Source of the DNA: Vulcanimicrobiota bacterium
Lineage (GTDB): Bacteria > Vulcanimicrobiota > JAJTBE01
Length of the DNA stretch: 64,000 nt
Assembly: GCA_021107945.1 (NCBI GenBank)
Contig: JAIORV010000012.1
Coordinates: 1 to 64,000 of the forward strand
Direction of reading: 5' to 3'
Under the pieces are notes generated by a model. It was not told where the DNA came from. It saw only the letters and a program-made list of their open reading frames with translations, and did not search any database. Each line of letters begins with the position of its first letter. Within the stretch, counting starts at the first letter, position 1. Of this stretch, positions 20,299 to 29,027 are shown one piece after another. The position numbers were made by a program, and so were the translations under genes.

Positions 20299-20705
20299 AT
20301 TATTAAATCCGGATGATGCTTTTTAATTCAACGCAGAGATCGCAGAGAACTTATTATATCAAGATTTCACCGTTAATTAATCCTATCAATTTCAAAGCAT
20401 TCTCCGATATAATTTTATGCCGGCGATAAACTAACTATTTCCCGGCAAAAAACAACAATACGGTAATTATAAGATTCCAAATGCATTTTTAGGGATAAAT
20501 GCAGGATAAAAAATAATACGGAAGAATTTTTTATAATAATATAATAAATCATAAAAGAGGAAAGGTATCCGGCTTTTACAATCCATCCTCCAGTATTTGA
20601 ATTCCGGCTTCCGGTTCTTTTCCTTTGTGGTCTTTGCGGTAAAAAAAATATCACCAACAAATAGAAACAGCCTAATTCAACAAAATGATGAATATTCAGT
20701 AAGAG
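20299..20705. repeat. AT-rich intergenic region with 'gcagag' and 'ctttgcggtaaa' repeat tracts
   Basis: No coding region is supported. An inverted copy of the dispersed tract (aacgcagagatcgcagagaa) is at about 20331-20350, and a forward copy (ctttgtggtctttgcggtaaaaaaaatatcaccaac...gaaacagcct) is at 20623-20673. The centre is AT-rich without clear signals. Confidence 0.6.
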
Positions 20706-20714
20706 GTGGCAGAT

Positions 20715-21350
20715 TTGAAAGAGGAAAAATTCAAGAAATGTCCCAGATGCGAGAAGAAGATTTTGAAAAGTAAGTCAATCTGTTCTTTCTGTGGAACGGT
20801 ATTTACAGAGAAACAGATTGACAAGACCGATAAATTATTAAAGCAAACAAGCAAGAAGAAAGAACCCTGTCCCATATGCGGAAAGCCCTCTGAGGGACAG
20901 ACCGTTTGCCCAAACTGTGGGATCGAGGGAATTTGTAGTTTTCACATATACAAATTTTACAGCGGTCAGGTAAATAGCCCGGAAGGTTGTCCCAAGTGCG
21001 GGCCGAGGTGCTCCACATGCGATGCCCAGACAAGCTTGGTTGTGTTCAGGGGTAGGTCATTATGTACTCCCTGCGCCGATCACCTCCGTTCGCCAAAATT
21101 TGCCGATAAGGACAAACAGAAAGAGGACATCGAGAAAGTCAGAACAATCATCACAACAATACTTACATTTCTCGGCCTTGGCATTGGGATTTATCTCGGA
21201 GTTTATACCGACATGCATAAAGCGCTGACCGGTATCCTCAAGATTCCTGTCTTTAAGGGGATAATAGTTACAATTGTCTGGGGCCTCATGGGGCTTATAG
21301 CGGGCTCAATTCTGGCATCAATTGTCAATTTATTTATAAGAACGGATTAG
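20715..21350 (+). CDS. Multi-zinc-ribbon protein with two C-terminal membrane segments
   Basis: The product (211 residues from TTG 20715; a GTG at 20706 would add three) has four cysteine pairs of zinc-ribbon type: CPRCEKK, CSFCGTV, CPICGKP and CPNCGIE. A second cluster (CPKCGPRCSTC and CTPC) follows, then two membrane segments (about 145-165 and 185-210). TTG at 20715 is preferred because AAGAGGT at 20700-20706 lies eight bases upstream, whereas the GTG overlaps that SD. It is likely a membrane-anchored zinc-ribbon adaptor; function is unknown. Its stop overlaps the stop of ecfA2 on the other strand by three to four bases. Confidence 0.75.
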   Translation: MKEEKFKKCPRCEKKILKSKSICSFCGTVFTEKQIDKTDKLLKQTSKKKEPCPICGKPSEGQTVCPNCGIEGICSFHIYKFYSGQVNSPEGCPKCGPRCSTCDAQTSLVVFRGRSLCTPCADHLRSPKFADKDKQKEDIEKVRTIITTILTFLGLGIGIYLGVYTDMHKALTGILKIPVFKGIIVTIVWGLMGLIAGSILASIVNLFIRTD

Positions 21351-22252
21351 ATATCAGACTCTCTTTTGGATAAAAGCTTCTCTTTAATTACGCTCACCGC
21401 ATCATCAACATCCAGGACATCTTCCCTGATATCTATTCCCCGTTTTCTCAGGCGGCTCATCAGTTTCATATATGGTGGAACCCCAAGCCCCAGTTTGCGA
21501 ATCCAATCCTGTCTTTTGAAAATGTCGCCGGGCTTCCCGTCGGCGGCAACCTCACCTTTATTTATGACAATCAGGTGATCCACCATCCGCGCGATTTCCC
21601 CCATCTCATGTGTTACCATTACAAGAGTAATATCCGATTCGCCGTGGAAGCGGAGTATCAATTCCCTCAACTCATTGCACCCTTTAGGATCAAGTCCCGC
21701 CGTCGGCTCGTCAAGAACAAGAACCTTCGGCCTCATTGCAAGAACGCCGGCAAGAGCGACCCGCCGCATCTCTCCTCCGGAAAGACTAAACGGAGAGCGA
21801 TCTTTGAATTTATCGAAATCGAGACTCATCCAGGACATGGCCTCCCTGACCCGGCCGTCGATCTCTTCAGGGGACAACTCCATGTTTTTCGGACCAAAGG
21901 AAATATCCTCACATACAGTCTCTTCAAACAACTGGTACTCAGGATATTGAAATACCAATCCGACATCAAAGCATACAGGAATGTCTTTATCGGCGCCCTT
22001 ATTCTTCCGATTTTTGCCCCTGTTTTTCCGGTTAATATCCCTTCCGTCAATCAAAACTTTACCGGAGGTCGGTGAAAGAAGTCCGTTAAAATGCTGAATA
22101 AGGGTGGATTTCCCGGATCCGGTGGGACCGATAATCCCGACAAGCTCTCCTGTGTCTATGCTCATATTAATATCCCTGAGCGCCTCAAACTCGAACGGAG
22201 TTCCGGGCCCGTATGTGAAATATAAATTTTCTGTTTTGATTATTTGTGTCAT
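21347..22252 (-). CDS. ecfA2: Energy-coupling factor transporter ATPase EcfA2
   Basis: This ABC-type ATPase, with EcfA1, energises ECF vitamin and metal-ion transporters. The 301 residues show Walker A GPTGSGKST near residue 41, the Q-loop FQYPEYQLFEETV, the signature LSGGEMRRVALAG near 157, Walker B VLVLDEPTAGLD and the H-loop VTHEM. The C-terminal KRGIDIREDVLDVDD extension is typical of EcfA. It follows ecfA1 with the DUF3800 gene between. No ecfT is encoded next to it; the next gene is convergent. Confidence 0.92.
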   Translation of the reverse strand: MTQIIKTENLYFTYGPGTPFEFEALRDINMSIDTGELVGIIGPTGSGKSTLIQHFNGLLSPTSGKVLIDGRDINRKNRGKNRKNKGADKDIPVCFDVGLVFQYPEYQLFEETVCEDISFGPKNMELSPEEIDGRVREAMSWMSLDFDKFKDRSPFSLSGGEMRRVALAGVLAMRPKVLVLDEPTAGLDPKGCNELRELILRFHGESDITLVMVTHEMGEIARMVDHLIVINKGEVAADGKPGDIFKRQDWIRKLGLGVPPYMKLMSRLRKRGIDIREDVLDVDDAVSVIKEKLLSKRESDI

Positions 22253-22379
22253 AATGGTTCCTGGTCAAATTGACAAAATACAGTATCTATGATACCATTA
22301 AGTTGTACGACCGATCCGCCTGACAGGGCGGGGTAGGCCGCGCCTGTTAATTTAAGTAAGACGTAGGGTTAATTATATC

Positions 22380-23123
22380 CTACGTCTTTATTATTGATAA
22401 TTTGTCCATCAGTCTTCTTGCTAATGAAGGTTCTATTGTAAGAATATCTTTCTCCCTTTTACCATAAATAATTCGATTCATTGAAAAAGCAAGAATGTCA
22501 GAAAGCTGAATAAAGTACGAAGTCTCTGATTTTATAAAAACAACATCTTCAATTATTCCAGAGGATGGAAATTTCACTTGCTTATCATAACGTCTTGAAA
22601 ATTCTCTTATAATTTTACGAATATACTTTTCCTGGCTAGGATTATAATCAAAAAAAATCATTCCATTTTGAAATTTCTTGGATTTCCGAGATTTCTTTAA
22701 TAAATATTCATCGATTTCAATCAATAATTTTCTCCAAATTCCTTCAGTGAATAACTTGCCAATATTTCCAGGAATATTATTTCCGAACTTTCTTTCAAAT
22801 TCTCTTTTATTTTCGAAAACCACAAAGGCATTAACCATAGGATTACAGATCAAGTTTACTATATGATTATAAATCCACACTAAATCTCTATTATTTATAT
22901 TTGAAGAAAAAAACGGGCCCCTATGTGTAAAAATATCTGAACCTTTTAATTCATTAATTTGAGTCCCAAATTTCTGATAAATTGTTCTTCTGAGATTACG
23001 AACTTCCCAATAATACTCTTTCCAGAATTCACTTTCTATAGATATTCCACATAATAAAAAATAGTCTTTGCTTCCCTCTGCAAAACCTGTATCACCGGAT
23101 TCATCAACATATATTAATTCCAT
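22380..23123 (-). CDS. DUF3800 family protein
   Basis: The N-terminus MELIYVDESGDTGF is the hallmark of DUF3800, a family with an RNase H-like core whose conserved Asp-Glu/Asp residues suggest metal binding. Further conserved acidic motifs appear as IFFDYNPSQEKY and QLSDILAFSMNRIIYG near the C-terminus. ATG 23123 (247 residues) is preferred over GTG 23138 because GAGGGGG lies at the correct distance. The gene is visibly AT-richer than the flanking ecfA genes and splits an ecfA1-ecfA2 pair that is normally contiguous, which suggests later insertion. Family members are often near mobile or defence genes; no function is proven here. Confidence 0.85.
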   Translation of the reverse strand: MELIYVDESGDTGFAEGSKDYFLLCGISIESEFWKEYYWEVRNLRRTIYQKFGTQINELKGSDIFTHRGPFFSSNINNRDLVWIYNHIVNLICNPMVNAFVVFENKREFERKFGNNIPGNIGKLFTEGIWRKLLIEIDEYLLKKSRKSKKFQNGMIFFDYNPSQEKYIRKIIREFSRRYDKQVKFPSSGIIEDVVFIKSETSYFIQLSDILAFSMNRIIYGKREKDILTIEPSLARRLMDKLSIIKT

Positions 23124-23172
23124 ATAATACCCCCTCACATTGCTATTTTAAAGCAATTTTCCATATACAACT

Positions 23173-24015
23173 TTAATCCGGTGGTAAAATCGAAACCAAA
23201 CATTCCTCCATCTCATCAATCGTGAGAATATCCTCCGAAATGTCAAGGCCTTCTTTTTTTAATTTATATGCGAGCTCGGTCATCGGTGGTACATCCAGGC
23301 GGAGCTTTTTCATTTTCTCAACCTGTGAAAAAATCTCCGCAGGCTTTCCTTCCATAACCACTTTTCCCTTTTCCATCACAATGATCCTGTCGGCACTTAC
23401 CGCTTCTTCCATAGAATGCGTTATATAAATAACTGTTACTCCATCTTCTTTATTGAGCTTTTTCGCCGTTTTCAACACTTCCTGCCGGCCGTGGGGATCC
23501 AGCATTGACGTAGCTTCATCAAATATAATATACTGCGGATGCATTGCAATAATTCCTGCAATTGCAAGTCTTTGCTTCTGCCCTCCCGACAGGAGGCTTG
23601 ATGAAGCTTTTGCTTTTTCAACACCTATTCCCACAGCTTCCAACGCCATGTCAACTCTTTTTCTAATATCTTCCGGCGGTACTCCAAGATTTTCAGGTCC
23701 GAAAGCCACCTCTTCTTCAACAACGGTTGCAACCATCTGGTTGTCGGGATTCTGGAAGACCATTCCACAAAGTTTTCTGATTTCCCATATATTCTCATGA
23801 TCCCTTGTGTTTTTTCCCTCTACCATAACATCGCCCTCGCATGGGACAAGCAAAGCGTTCAGATGTTCGGCCAGGGTTGATTTTCCGCATCCGTTATGTC
23901 CAAGAACTGCAATAAATTCTCCCTTATGAATAACGGCTTCGATTCCGCAAAGTGCGTGAATCTCCGCCGCTGTTCCCTTGTTATATTCAAAATGAAGATT
24001 ACATATTTCAATCAT
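23173..24015 (-). CDS. ecfA1: Energy-coupling factor transporter ATPase EcfA1
   Basis: The 280-residue ABC ATPase has Walker [10 protein letters not shown] near residue 41, Q-loop [20 protein letters not shown], signature [14 protein letters not shown] near 140, Walker [14 protein letters not shown] and H-loop ITHSMEE. The [19 protein letters not shown] sequence is characteristic of EcfA1. Its ATG overlaps the rplQ stop (ATGA, 24012-24015), which suggests translational coupling to the end of the ribosomal operon, an order also common in Firmicutes. Confidence 0.93.
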   Translation of the reverse strand: MIEICNLHFEYNKGTAAEIHALCGIEAVIHKGEFIAVLGHNGCGKSTLAEHLNALLVPCEGDVMVEGKNTRDHENIWEIRKLCGMVFQNPDNQMVATVVEEEVAFGPENLGVPPEDIRKRVDMALEAVGIGVEKAKASSSLLSGGQKQRLAIAGIIAMHPQYIIFDEATSMLDPHGRQEVLKTAKKLNKEDGVTVIYITHSMEEAVSADRIIVMEKGKVVMEGKPAEIFSQVEKMKKLRLDVPPMTELAYKLKKEGLDISEDILTIDEMEECLVSILPPD

Positions 24016-24380
24016 GCCAATTCAAGAAAAACCATTGGAGAGGCATCACCGTGCCGTGGTCCAATTTTGATGATCCTGGTATATCCTCCCATTCTCTCTG
24101 CCTGGTCGGGTGTCTCCCTGTATTGTGGTGCAATTACATCAAACAAATCTGTTGCAGCTTCTCTGCTTTTGATAAATTTGAACACCTGCCTTTTGGCAGC
24201 GAGGTCTCCCCTCTTGGCAAGATTTATCAGATGATCAATAATCCTCTGAACTTCCTTCGCTCTTGTAAGAGTTGTTGTAATGCGTTTATGAATTATGAAA
24301 GACGTTGCAAGATTCTTGAACATACTCATACGATGACCCGTTCTCCTTCCAAGTCTCCTACTTCTTCTTTTATGTCTCAT
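24012..24380 (-). CDS. rplQ: 50S ribosomal protein L17
   Basis: The 122 residues match bacterial L17, with [20 protein letters not shown] at the N-terminus and [20 protein letters not shown] after it. It is the last ribosomal gene of the alpha cluster, 158 bases behind rpoA, and its stop overlaps the ecfA1 start. Length is normal. Confidence 0.97.
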   Translation of the reverse strand: MRHKRRSRRLGRRTGHRMSMFKNLATSFIIHKRITTTLTRAKEVQRIIDHLINLAKRGDLAAKRQVFKFIKSREAATDLFDVIAPQYRETPDQAERMGGYTRIIKIGPRHGDASPMVFLELA

Positions 24381-24395
24381 TAATAAATCCTCCCA

Positions 24396-24535
24396 TGTCA
24401 GTCGCCAGATGTCAGATGTCAGGTTTCAGATATCGGAAATAGATCTTATATCCAACTTACCTTCATGTCTTCGTTGTTAATCTAACTTCCGACTTCCGGA
24501 CTCCGACTTCCGACTTCTGACTTCCAACTTCTGAT
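24396..24535. repeat. Degenerate GTCGGA/GTCAGA tandem tract inside the alpha operon
   Basis: Between rpoA and rplQ lies low-complexity DNA made of repeats such as cagatgtcagatgtcag (24405-24421) and acttccgacttccg (24484-24535), the complement of the GTCGGA motif seen in the lgt tail. It is non-coding and probably an expansion repeat within the operon transcript. Confidence 0.75.
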
Positions 24536-24538
24536 AGT

Positions 24539-25501
24539 CTATATTTCCTCTGGTTTATTTAATGCAAACCCAAATTTATCGATAATATTCTTTACTTCTT
24601 CAAGAGATTTCTGTCCGAAATTTTTCAATTTCATAAGCTCCTGCTCTTCCGATTCACGGAGATCTCTGAGAGACTTCTTGCCTGCCCTCTTCAGACAGTT
24701 CAATGACCTGACAGAGAGTCCCAGTTCGTCAATCGGTTTATCCAGAATATCATCATCTTTTTTCTCCGGTTCGATTTCAACAGGCTCTTCCGGTGGTTTG
24801 AGATCAACAAAGTATCTCAAGTAACTGTTAAGAATCTGTGCTCCCTTGCTGACAGCTTCATGTGGTGGAACCGATCCGTCGGTCCATAGCTCAAGTACTA
24901 GCTTGTCATAATTTGTTACCTGCCCCACACGAGTGTCCTCTACAATATAATTAACCTTCCTGATGGGAGAGAAGATGGAATCTATGGGTATTCTGTCAAG
25001 GATCTGCTCCTCGGTTTCATGACGGTCCGCCGGGATGTATCCTCTTCCTACTTCAATGTCCATCTCCATCTTAAGCTCTGCGCCCTCTGAATCGAGTGTC
25101 GCTATATGCTGATCCTTGTTCAGAATCTCAACTTCCGCATCCGGATTAATGTCCTCGGCCAGCACCACTCCGCCTCTTTCCATGATTACATCCTTTTTAA
25201 GGGATGCATCAAGACGCAGTGTTTTTTTCTTGTCAGTGTCAACTTTGAATCGAATTTTCTTCATATTTAATATGATAGAAGTAACATCTTCCACCACACC
25301 TTCAATTGTGGAAAATTCGTGTCTCACACTCTCAATTTTAATATGAGTTATTGCCACTCCCGGCAGTGAGGAAAGAAGAACTCTTCTGAGCGAATTACCC
25401 AGCGTTGTTCCATAACCTCTCTCGAGCGGCTCAATAACCAACTTTCCATACCTGTTATCTTTTGCTTCATTAAATTTTACCATGGGTTTAATTTCCAGCA
25501 T
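24539..25501 (-). CDS. rpoA: DNA-directed RNA polymerase subunit alpha
   Basis: The 320-residue alpha subunit has the N-terminal assembly domain (EPLERGYGTTLGNSLRRVLL near residues 27-46) and, after an acidic linker, the C-terminal domain with two helix-hairpin-helix motifs (LGLSVRSLNCLKRAGKKSLR and LKNFGQKSLEEVK) that contacts activators and UP elements. Its place between rpsD and rplQ is the standard bacterial order. Confidence 0.98.
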   Translation of the reverse strand: MLEIKPMVKFNEAKDNRYGKLVIEPLERGYGTTLGNSLRRVLLSSLPGVAITHIKIESVRHEFSTIEGVVEDVTSIILNMKKIRFKVDTDKKKTLRLDASLKKDVIMERGGVVLAEDINPDAEVEILNKDQHIATLDSEGAELKMEMDIEVGRGYIPADRHETEEQILDRIPIDSIFSPIRKVNYIVEDTRVGQVTNYDKLVLELWTDGSVPPHEAVSKGAQILNSYLRYFVDLKPPEEPVEIEPEKKDDDILDKPIDELGLSVRSLNCLKRAGKKSLRDLRESEEQELMKLKNFGQKSLEEVKNIIDKFGFALNKPEEI

Positions 25502-25524
25502 AATAGGACTCCCCCTTGTATCAA

Positions 25525-26154
25525 TTATCGGGAGTAGAATTCCACAACGAGTTTTTCGTCAACCTGAATATCGGTAAAATCTTCAGGTCCCGGAATCCTA
25601 ATTACATTCGCTTTCATCTCTTTGGGATCCAACTCTAGCCAGGTCGGAACCACCGTTGCGGTGGATTTTTCCATACCCTCACGAATAAAGGGTATATCCC
25701 TGCTTTTCTCCCTAATAGCGATTTCTTCACCCGGTTTTGTCAGATATGACGGTATATCAACTTTTCTACCTTTTACTTGCAAGTGTCCATGACACACGAG
25801 TTGGCGTGCTTGTTTCCTAGATGCCGCAAGGCCGAGACGATATATTACATTATCAAGTCTTCTCTCGAGAAGACCAAGGAAATTATCGCCTGCAACACCT
25901 TTCATCTTTTCAGCCCTTGCAAAGGTAAGCTTGAACTGTTTTTCGGTAAGTCCATATATCCTCTTTAGTTTCTGCTTTTCCCGAAGCTGAATCGCATACT
26001 GGGTAGGTTTTCTTCTTGAAAGACCATGCATTCCGGGGGGAACTCTTCTACGCTCAATTGCACATTTAGATGTGTAACATCTTTCACCCTTGAGGTAGAG
26101 TTTTACTCCCTCCCTACGGCAAAGTCTGCAAGAAGCTCCTGTATATCTTGCCAT
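25525..26154 (-). CDS. rpsD: 30S ribosomal protein S4, zinc-ligand form
   Basis: The 209-residue S4 nucleates 30S assembly on 16S rRNA. The N-terminus keeps the zinc-binding CRLCRREG...C-x5-C set, and the S4 RNA-binding domain is at RLDNVIYRLGLAASRKQARQ. It lies between rpsK and rpoA as usual. Confidence 0.98.
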   Translation of the reverse strand: MARYTGASCRLCRREGVKLYLKGERCYTSKCAIERRRVPPGMHGLSRRKPTQYAIQLREKQKLKRIYGLTEKQFKLTFARAEKMKGVAGDNFLGLLERRLDNVIYRLGLAASRKQARQLVCHGHLQVKGRKVDIPSYLTKPGEEIAIREKSRDIPFIREGMEKSTATVVPTWLELDPKEMKANVIRIPGPEDFTDIQVDEKLVVEFYSR

Positions 26155-26172
26155 TATGGAACCTCCTGTCTC

Positions 26173-26565
26173 TTAAACTCTACGTCTTTTCGGAGGTCTA
26201 CACCCGTTATGGGGAATCGGGGTGACATCCTTGATAAGACTTATTTCCAGTCCTGCCGCTTGTAGTGAGCGAATGGCGGCTTCTCTGCCCGATCCTGGGC
26301 CTTTCACATAAACTTCCACTATCCTGACTCCATTTTCCTGCGCTTTTTTTGCCACATAATCTGCGGCCATCTGCGCTGCAAACGGAGTTGACTTTTTCGA
26401 GCCTTTAAATCCCATTCCTCCCGCACTTGACCATGCCAGAGTATTCCCATTGGGGTCGGATATGGTGATTATTGTATTGTTAAAAGTGGACTGAATATGC
26501 GCAATACCCCGGGGCACATTCTTGCGCTCTTTCTTCTTTGAACGTCCCCCACTTCTTTTTGCCAT
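26173..26565 (-). CDS. rpsK: 30S ribosomal protein S11
   Basis: The 130 residues match S11 throughout: [50 protein letters not shown] and the C-terminal [18 protein letters not shown]. It forms part of the 30S platform near the mRNA exit. A stem-loop of the TCCTAC repeat family lies in the 79-base gap before it. Confidence 0.98.
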   Translation of the reverse strand: MAKRSGGRSKKKERKNVPRGIAHIQSTFNNTIITISDPNGNTLAWSSAGGMGFKGSKKSTPFAAQMAADYVAKKAQENGVRIVEVYVKGPGSGREAAIRSLQAAGLEISLIKDVTPIPHNGCRPPKRRRV

Positions 26566-26596
26566 AACTACCTCCTCCTGTTGGAAACATAATAAA

Positions 26597-26622
26597 ATTT
26601 CGAGGTTTAAAACCTCTCCTAC
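26597..26622. repeat. TCCTAC-type stem-loop between rpsM and rpsK
   Basis: The sequence cgaggtttaaaacctctcctac forms a hairpin (GAGGTTT/AAACCTC) followed by TCCTAC, the same plan as the element at 13840-13860. It sits in the only sizeable gap between these two genes. Confidence 0.75.
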
Positions 26623-26644
26623 ATCGTCGAGATCTTACCTATTA

Positions 26645-27016
26645 CTATCTTCTCTTTCGAATTCCGATAGCTCTCTTTGGACCCTTTCGGGTTCTTGAAT
26701 TGGTGCGAGTTCGCTGACCCCTCGCCGGGAGACCTCTACGATGACGAATCCCCCTGTAACTGGAAATTTCTATGAGTCTCTTGATATTCTGAGCAATTTC
26801 CCTTCTCAGATATCCTTCTACCTTGAAATTCTTCTCAATAACTTCTCTAAGTCTTGAGATTTCTTCCTCGGTAAGATTTTTTACACGTGTATCCGCATTG
26901 ATATTTGCCATTGCTACTATTTGTCTGGCAGAGCTATGACCGATTCCAAATATATAGGTCAAAGCAACCTCAACCCTTTTATCGCGGGGTAAATCAACAC
27001 CAGCTATTCGAGCCAA
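26645..27016 (-). CDS. rpsM: 30S ribosomal protein S13
   Basis: The 123-residue S13 has the N-terminal [20 protein letters not shown] and the basic C-terminal tail [20 protein letters not shown], which reaches the decoding site and tRNAs. It follows rpmJ directly, as in most bacteria. Confidence 0.98.
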   Translation of the reverse strand: MARIAGVDLPRDKRVEVALTYIFGIGHSSARQIVAMANINADTRVKNLTEEEISRLREVIEKNFKVEGYLRREIAQNIKRLIEISSYRGIRHRRGLPARGQRTRTNSRTRKGPKRAIGIRKRR

Positions 27017-27028
27017 GTATCACACCTC

Positions 27029-27142
27029 CTATCCCTGTACCTGCTTATGTTTTGGGTTCTCACAAATTATTCGTACTTTTCTTTTGCGAATAATTATTTT
27101 GCATTTTTCACAACGTTTTTTTACTGATGGCTTAACTTTCAT
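27029..27142 (-). CDS. rpmJ: 50S ribosomal protein L36, zinc-ligand form
   Basis: A short frame from ATG 27142 to TAG 27029 encodes 37 residues starting [20 protein letters not shown], with the Cys-Cys-Cys-His zinc set (C11, C14, C27, H32) of the C+ form of L36. It sits between infA and rpsM, its canonical position. Confidence 0.97.
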   Translation of the reverse strand: MKVKPSVKKRCEKCKIIIRKRKVRIICENPKHKQVQG

Positions 27143-27241
27143 TGACCTTACCTTCCTCATTAGAAATCAGGTACTTGTAACCGTACAGACAAAATTACTT
27201 TTTAAACGCCTGTCAGGATTATTCAACCTGCTAACTTACAA

Positions 27242-27460
27242 CTATTTATAACGATATTTGATTCTTCCTCTTGTCAGGTCATAGGGGGACAGTTCTACCG
27301 TTACCTTGTCTCCCGGAAGAATGCGAATGAAATTCATTCTTATCTTCCCTGACACATGCGCCAGAACCTTATGTCCGTTTGGAAGTTCCACACGAAACAT
27401 AGCGCTTGGTAAAGCTTCAATAACTATTCCTTCTACCTCTATTGCTTCTTCTTTTGCCAC
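27242..27460 (-). CDS. infA: Translation initiation factor IF-1
   Basis: The 72-residue OB-fold protein carries the IF-1 hallmarks: [55 protein letters not shown] and the ending YRYK. It blocks the A site during initiation. It lies between map and rpmJ as usual. Confidence 0.98.
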   Translation of the reverse strand: MAKEEAIEVEGIVIEALPSAMFRVELPNGHKVLAHVSGKIRMNFIRILPGDKVTVELSPYDLTRGRIKYRYK

Positions 27461-27486
27461 TGTCCTTCACCCCCTTTTGTTACCCT

Positions 27487-28227
27487 TCAATTATTCATCA
27501 AGTAAGAAAACTCTTTTTTCTTCAGAATTATCTCACTATCCGGAGCTGTAAGAATTAACGGTCCGTCCTGAGTAACGGCAATAGTATGCTCGAAATGTGC
27601 CGACGGTTTACCGTCAACTGTAACGAATGTCCAGCCGTCGCTCAACTCCTTCACATCATAATCTCCAATATTAATCATCGGTTCTATTGCAAAGACCAGA
27701 CCCTGTTTAAGCTTCCAATCAATAGTCCCAGGCCTTTTTTCAACAAAATTCGGCACCTGAGGTTCTTCATGAAGCTTCCTACCTACTCCATGACCTGTCA
27801 ATTTTCTTATTACCGAGTAACCGTTGGACTCCGCATGTTTCTGAACCGCAGCGGAAACATTACTGACTCTTTTCCCAACTGCCGATTCTCTTATTCCCAG
27901 ATAAAGACATTCCTCGGTCACTCGCAGAAGTTTCTTAAGCTCCGGCGTAATTTCTCCTACCGGCCATGTATAGGCGGAATCGGCATAGTAATTCTTTAAT
28001 ATGCAACCAAGATCGATACTGATAATGTCACCCTTTTTCAGCTTCCTTTCCCTTCTGGGAATGCCATGCACCACTTCCTCGTTTATGGAAGAATTTATTG
28101 TCGCCGGGTACCTGAGTCTTCCTACCTTATAGCCCTTGAACGCCGGTTTCGCTCCATTTTTCAAAAGAAACTCCTCGGCTATCCTGTCTAATTCGTATGT
28201 GCTTATACCCTCCCTTGTGGCACTCAA
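27487..28227 (-). CDS. map: Methionine aminopeptidase type I, N-terminus displaced by frameshift
   Basis: MetAP removes the initiator methionine from new proteins. The catalytic domain is complete: metal ligands in ISIDLGCILKNYYADSA (both Asp), the His of LTGHGVGRKLHEEP, and the two Glu of FAIEPMIN and FEHTIAV. The frame can only start at TTG 28227 (LSATREGISTYELD), because an in-frame TGA lies nine bases upstream. A normal MetAP N-terminus is present just upstream in another frame (28232-28288), so the gene looks damaged by a deletion of about 20 nt. Whether a shortened enzyme is made from TTG 28227 cannot be decided. Order adk-map-infA is canonical. Confidence 0.9.
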   Translation of the reverse strand: MSATREGISTYELDRIAEEFLLKNGAKPAFKGYKVGRLRYPATINSSINEEVVHGIPRRERKLKKGDIISIDLGCILKNYYADSAYTWPVGEITPELKKLLRVTEECLYLGIRESAVGKRVSNVSAAVQKHAESNGYSVIRKLTGHGVGRKLHEEPQVPNFVEKRPGTIDWKLKQGLVFAIEPMINIGDYDVKELSDGWTFVTVDGKPSAHFEHTIAVTQDGPLILTAPDSEIILKKKEFSYLMNN

Positions 28228-28231
28228 AATT

Positions 28232-28288
28232 GATCAACCCTGCTTCGCGCATTATCTGAATTTCATTTTTTGCTTTTAATATTATCAC
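28232..28288 (-). pseudogene. map: Out-of-frame N-terminal segment of map
   Basis: From GTG 28288 the minus strand reads VIILKAKNEIQIMREAGLI, the conserved start of type I MetAPs. This frame is one base away from that of the catalytic domain. Only about 22 bases separate AGLI from the GISTYELD codons, where family members have about 14 residues (42 bases). AAGGT lies seven bases before the GTG. A deletion or assembly error is the simplest reading. Confidence 0.75.
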
Positions 28289-28370
28289 AGTATTTACCTT
28301 TTTTCCTATTCCTTTGCATATATTCGCTTCACCGTAAGGTCCGTATTGACCACGGAGCCAAGAAAATTAA

Positions 28371-29021
28371 TTAGTCAATATTCAGCATCTTCATTATGCT
28401 GTTAAGTACGTCCTCTATGGGTTGTTCCCCATCGACCTCTTTTAAAATCGATGCTTTTCGGTAGTAACCTCTAAGAGGTTCAGTTTTTTCATGATACACT
28501 TCTATGCGATTCAAGATTACTTCCCTTTTGTCGTCTTTCCTGTGAATTAACTCCACATTGCAATCATCACATAGGTTATCATTTTCCGGGGGATTAAATA
28601 TGAGATGATAAATTCTCCCACATTTTGGACACGATCTGCGCTTTTCAAGTCGCTTGATTATCTCTTCCGAATGAACGTCGATTTCAACTACCGCATCCAG
28701 AGACATATTCATTTCATCCATGATTTCGTCCAGTATCTCCGCCTGGGGAACCGTCCGTGGAAATCCGTCAAGTATAAATCCCTTTTTACAATCAGTATCT
28801 AAAAGGTGTTCCTTGACTATGAGATCGGTGATGTCATCGGGTACAAGGTTTCCCTTATCAATATACAACATAGCCTTTTTTCCAAGCTCCGTTTGCTTTC
28901 GCACTGCATCCCTGAAAATAGCGCCAGTTGATATACGCGGCACGGAAAGTTTTTCGCAAAGTATTTCTACCTGTGTTCCCTTTCCGGCCCCGGGCGGACC
29001 CAGCATTACCAATCTCATCAT
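28371..29021 (-). CDS. adk: Adenylate kinase with zinc lid
   Basis: The 216-residue enzyme interconverts ATP+AMP and 2 ADP. It shows the P-loop GPPGAGKGTQ near residue 7, the AMP-binding DGFPRTVPQAE, and a zinc-binding lid with CPKCGRIYH and CDDC. It lies 6 bases behind secY, the standard spc order. Confidence 0.97.
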   Translation of the reverse strand: MMRLVMLGPPGAGKGTQVEILCEKLSVPRISTGAIFRDAVRKQTELGKKAMLYIDKGNLVPDDITDLIVKEHLLDTDCKKGFILDGFPRTVPQAEILDEIMDEMNMSLDAVVEIDVHSEEIIKRLEKRRSCPKCGRIYHLIFNPPENDNLCDDCNVELIHRKDDKREVILNRIEVYHEKTEPLRGYYRKASILKEVDGEQPIEDVLNSIMKMLNID

Positions 29022-29027
29022 TTCACC

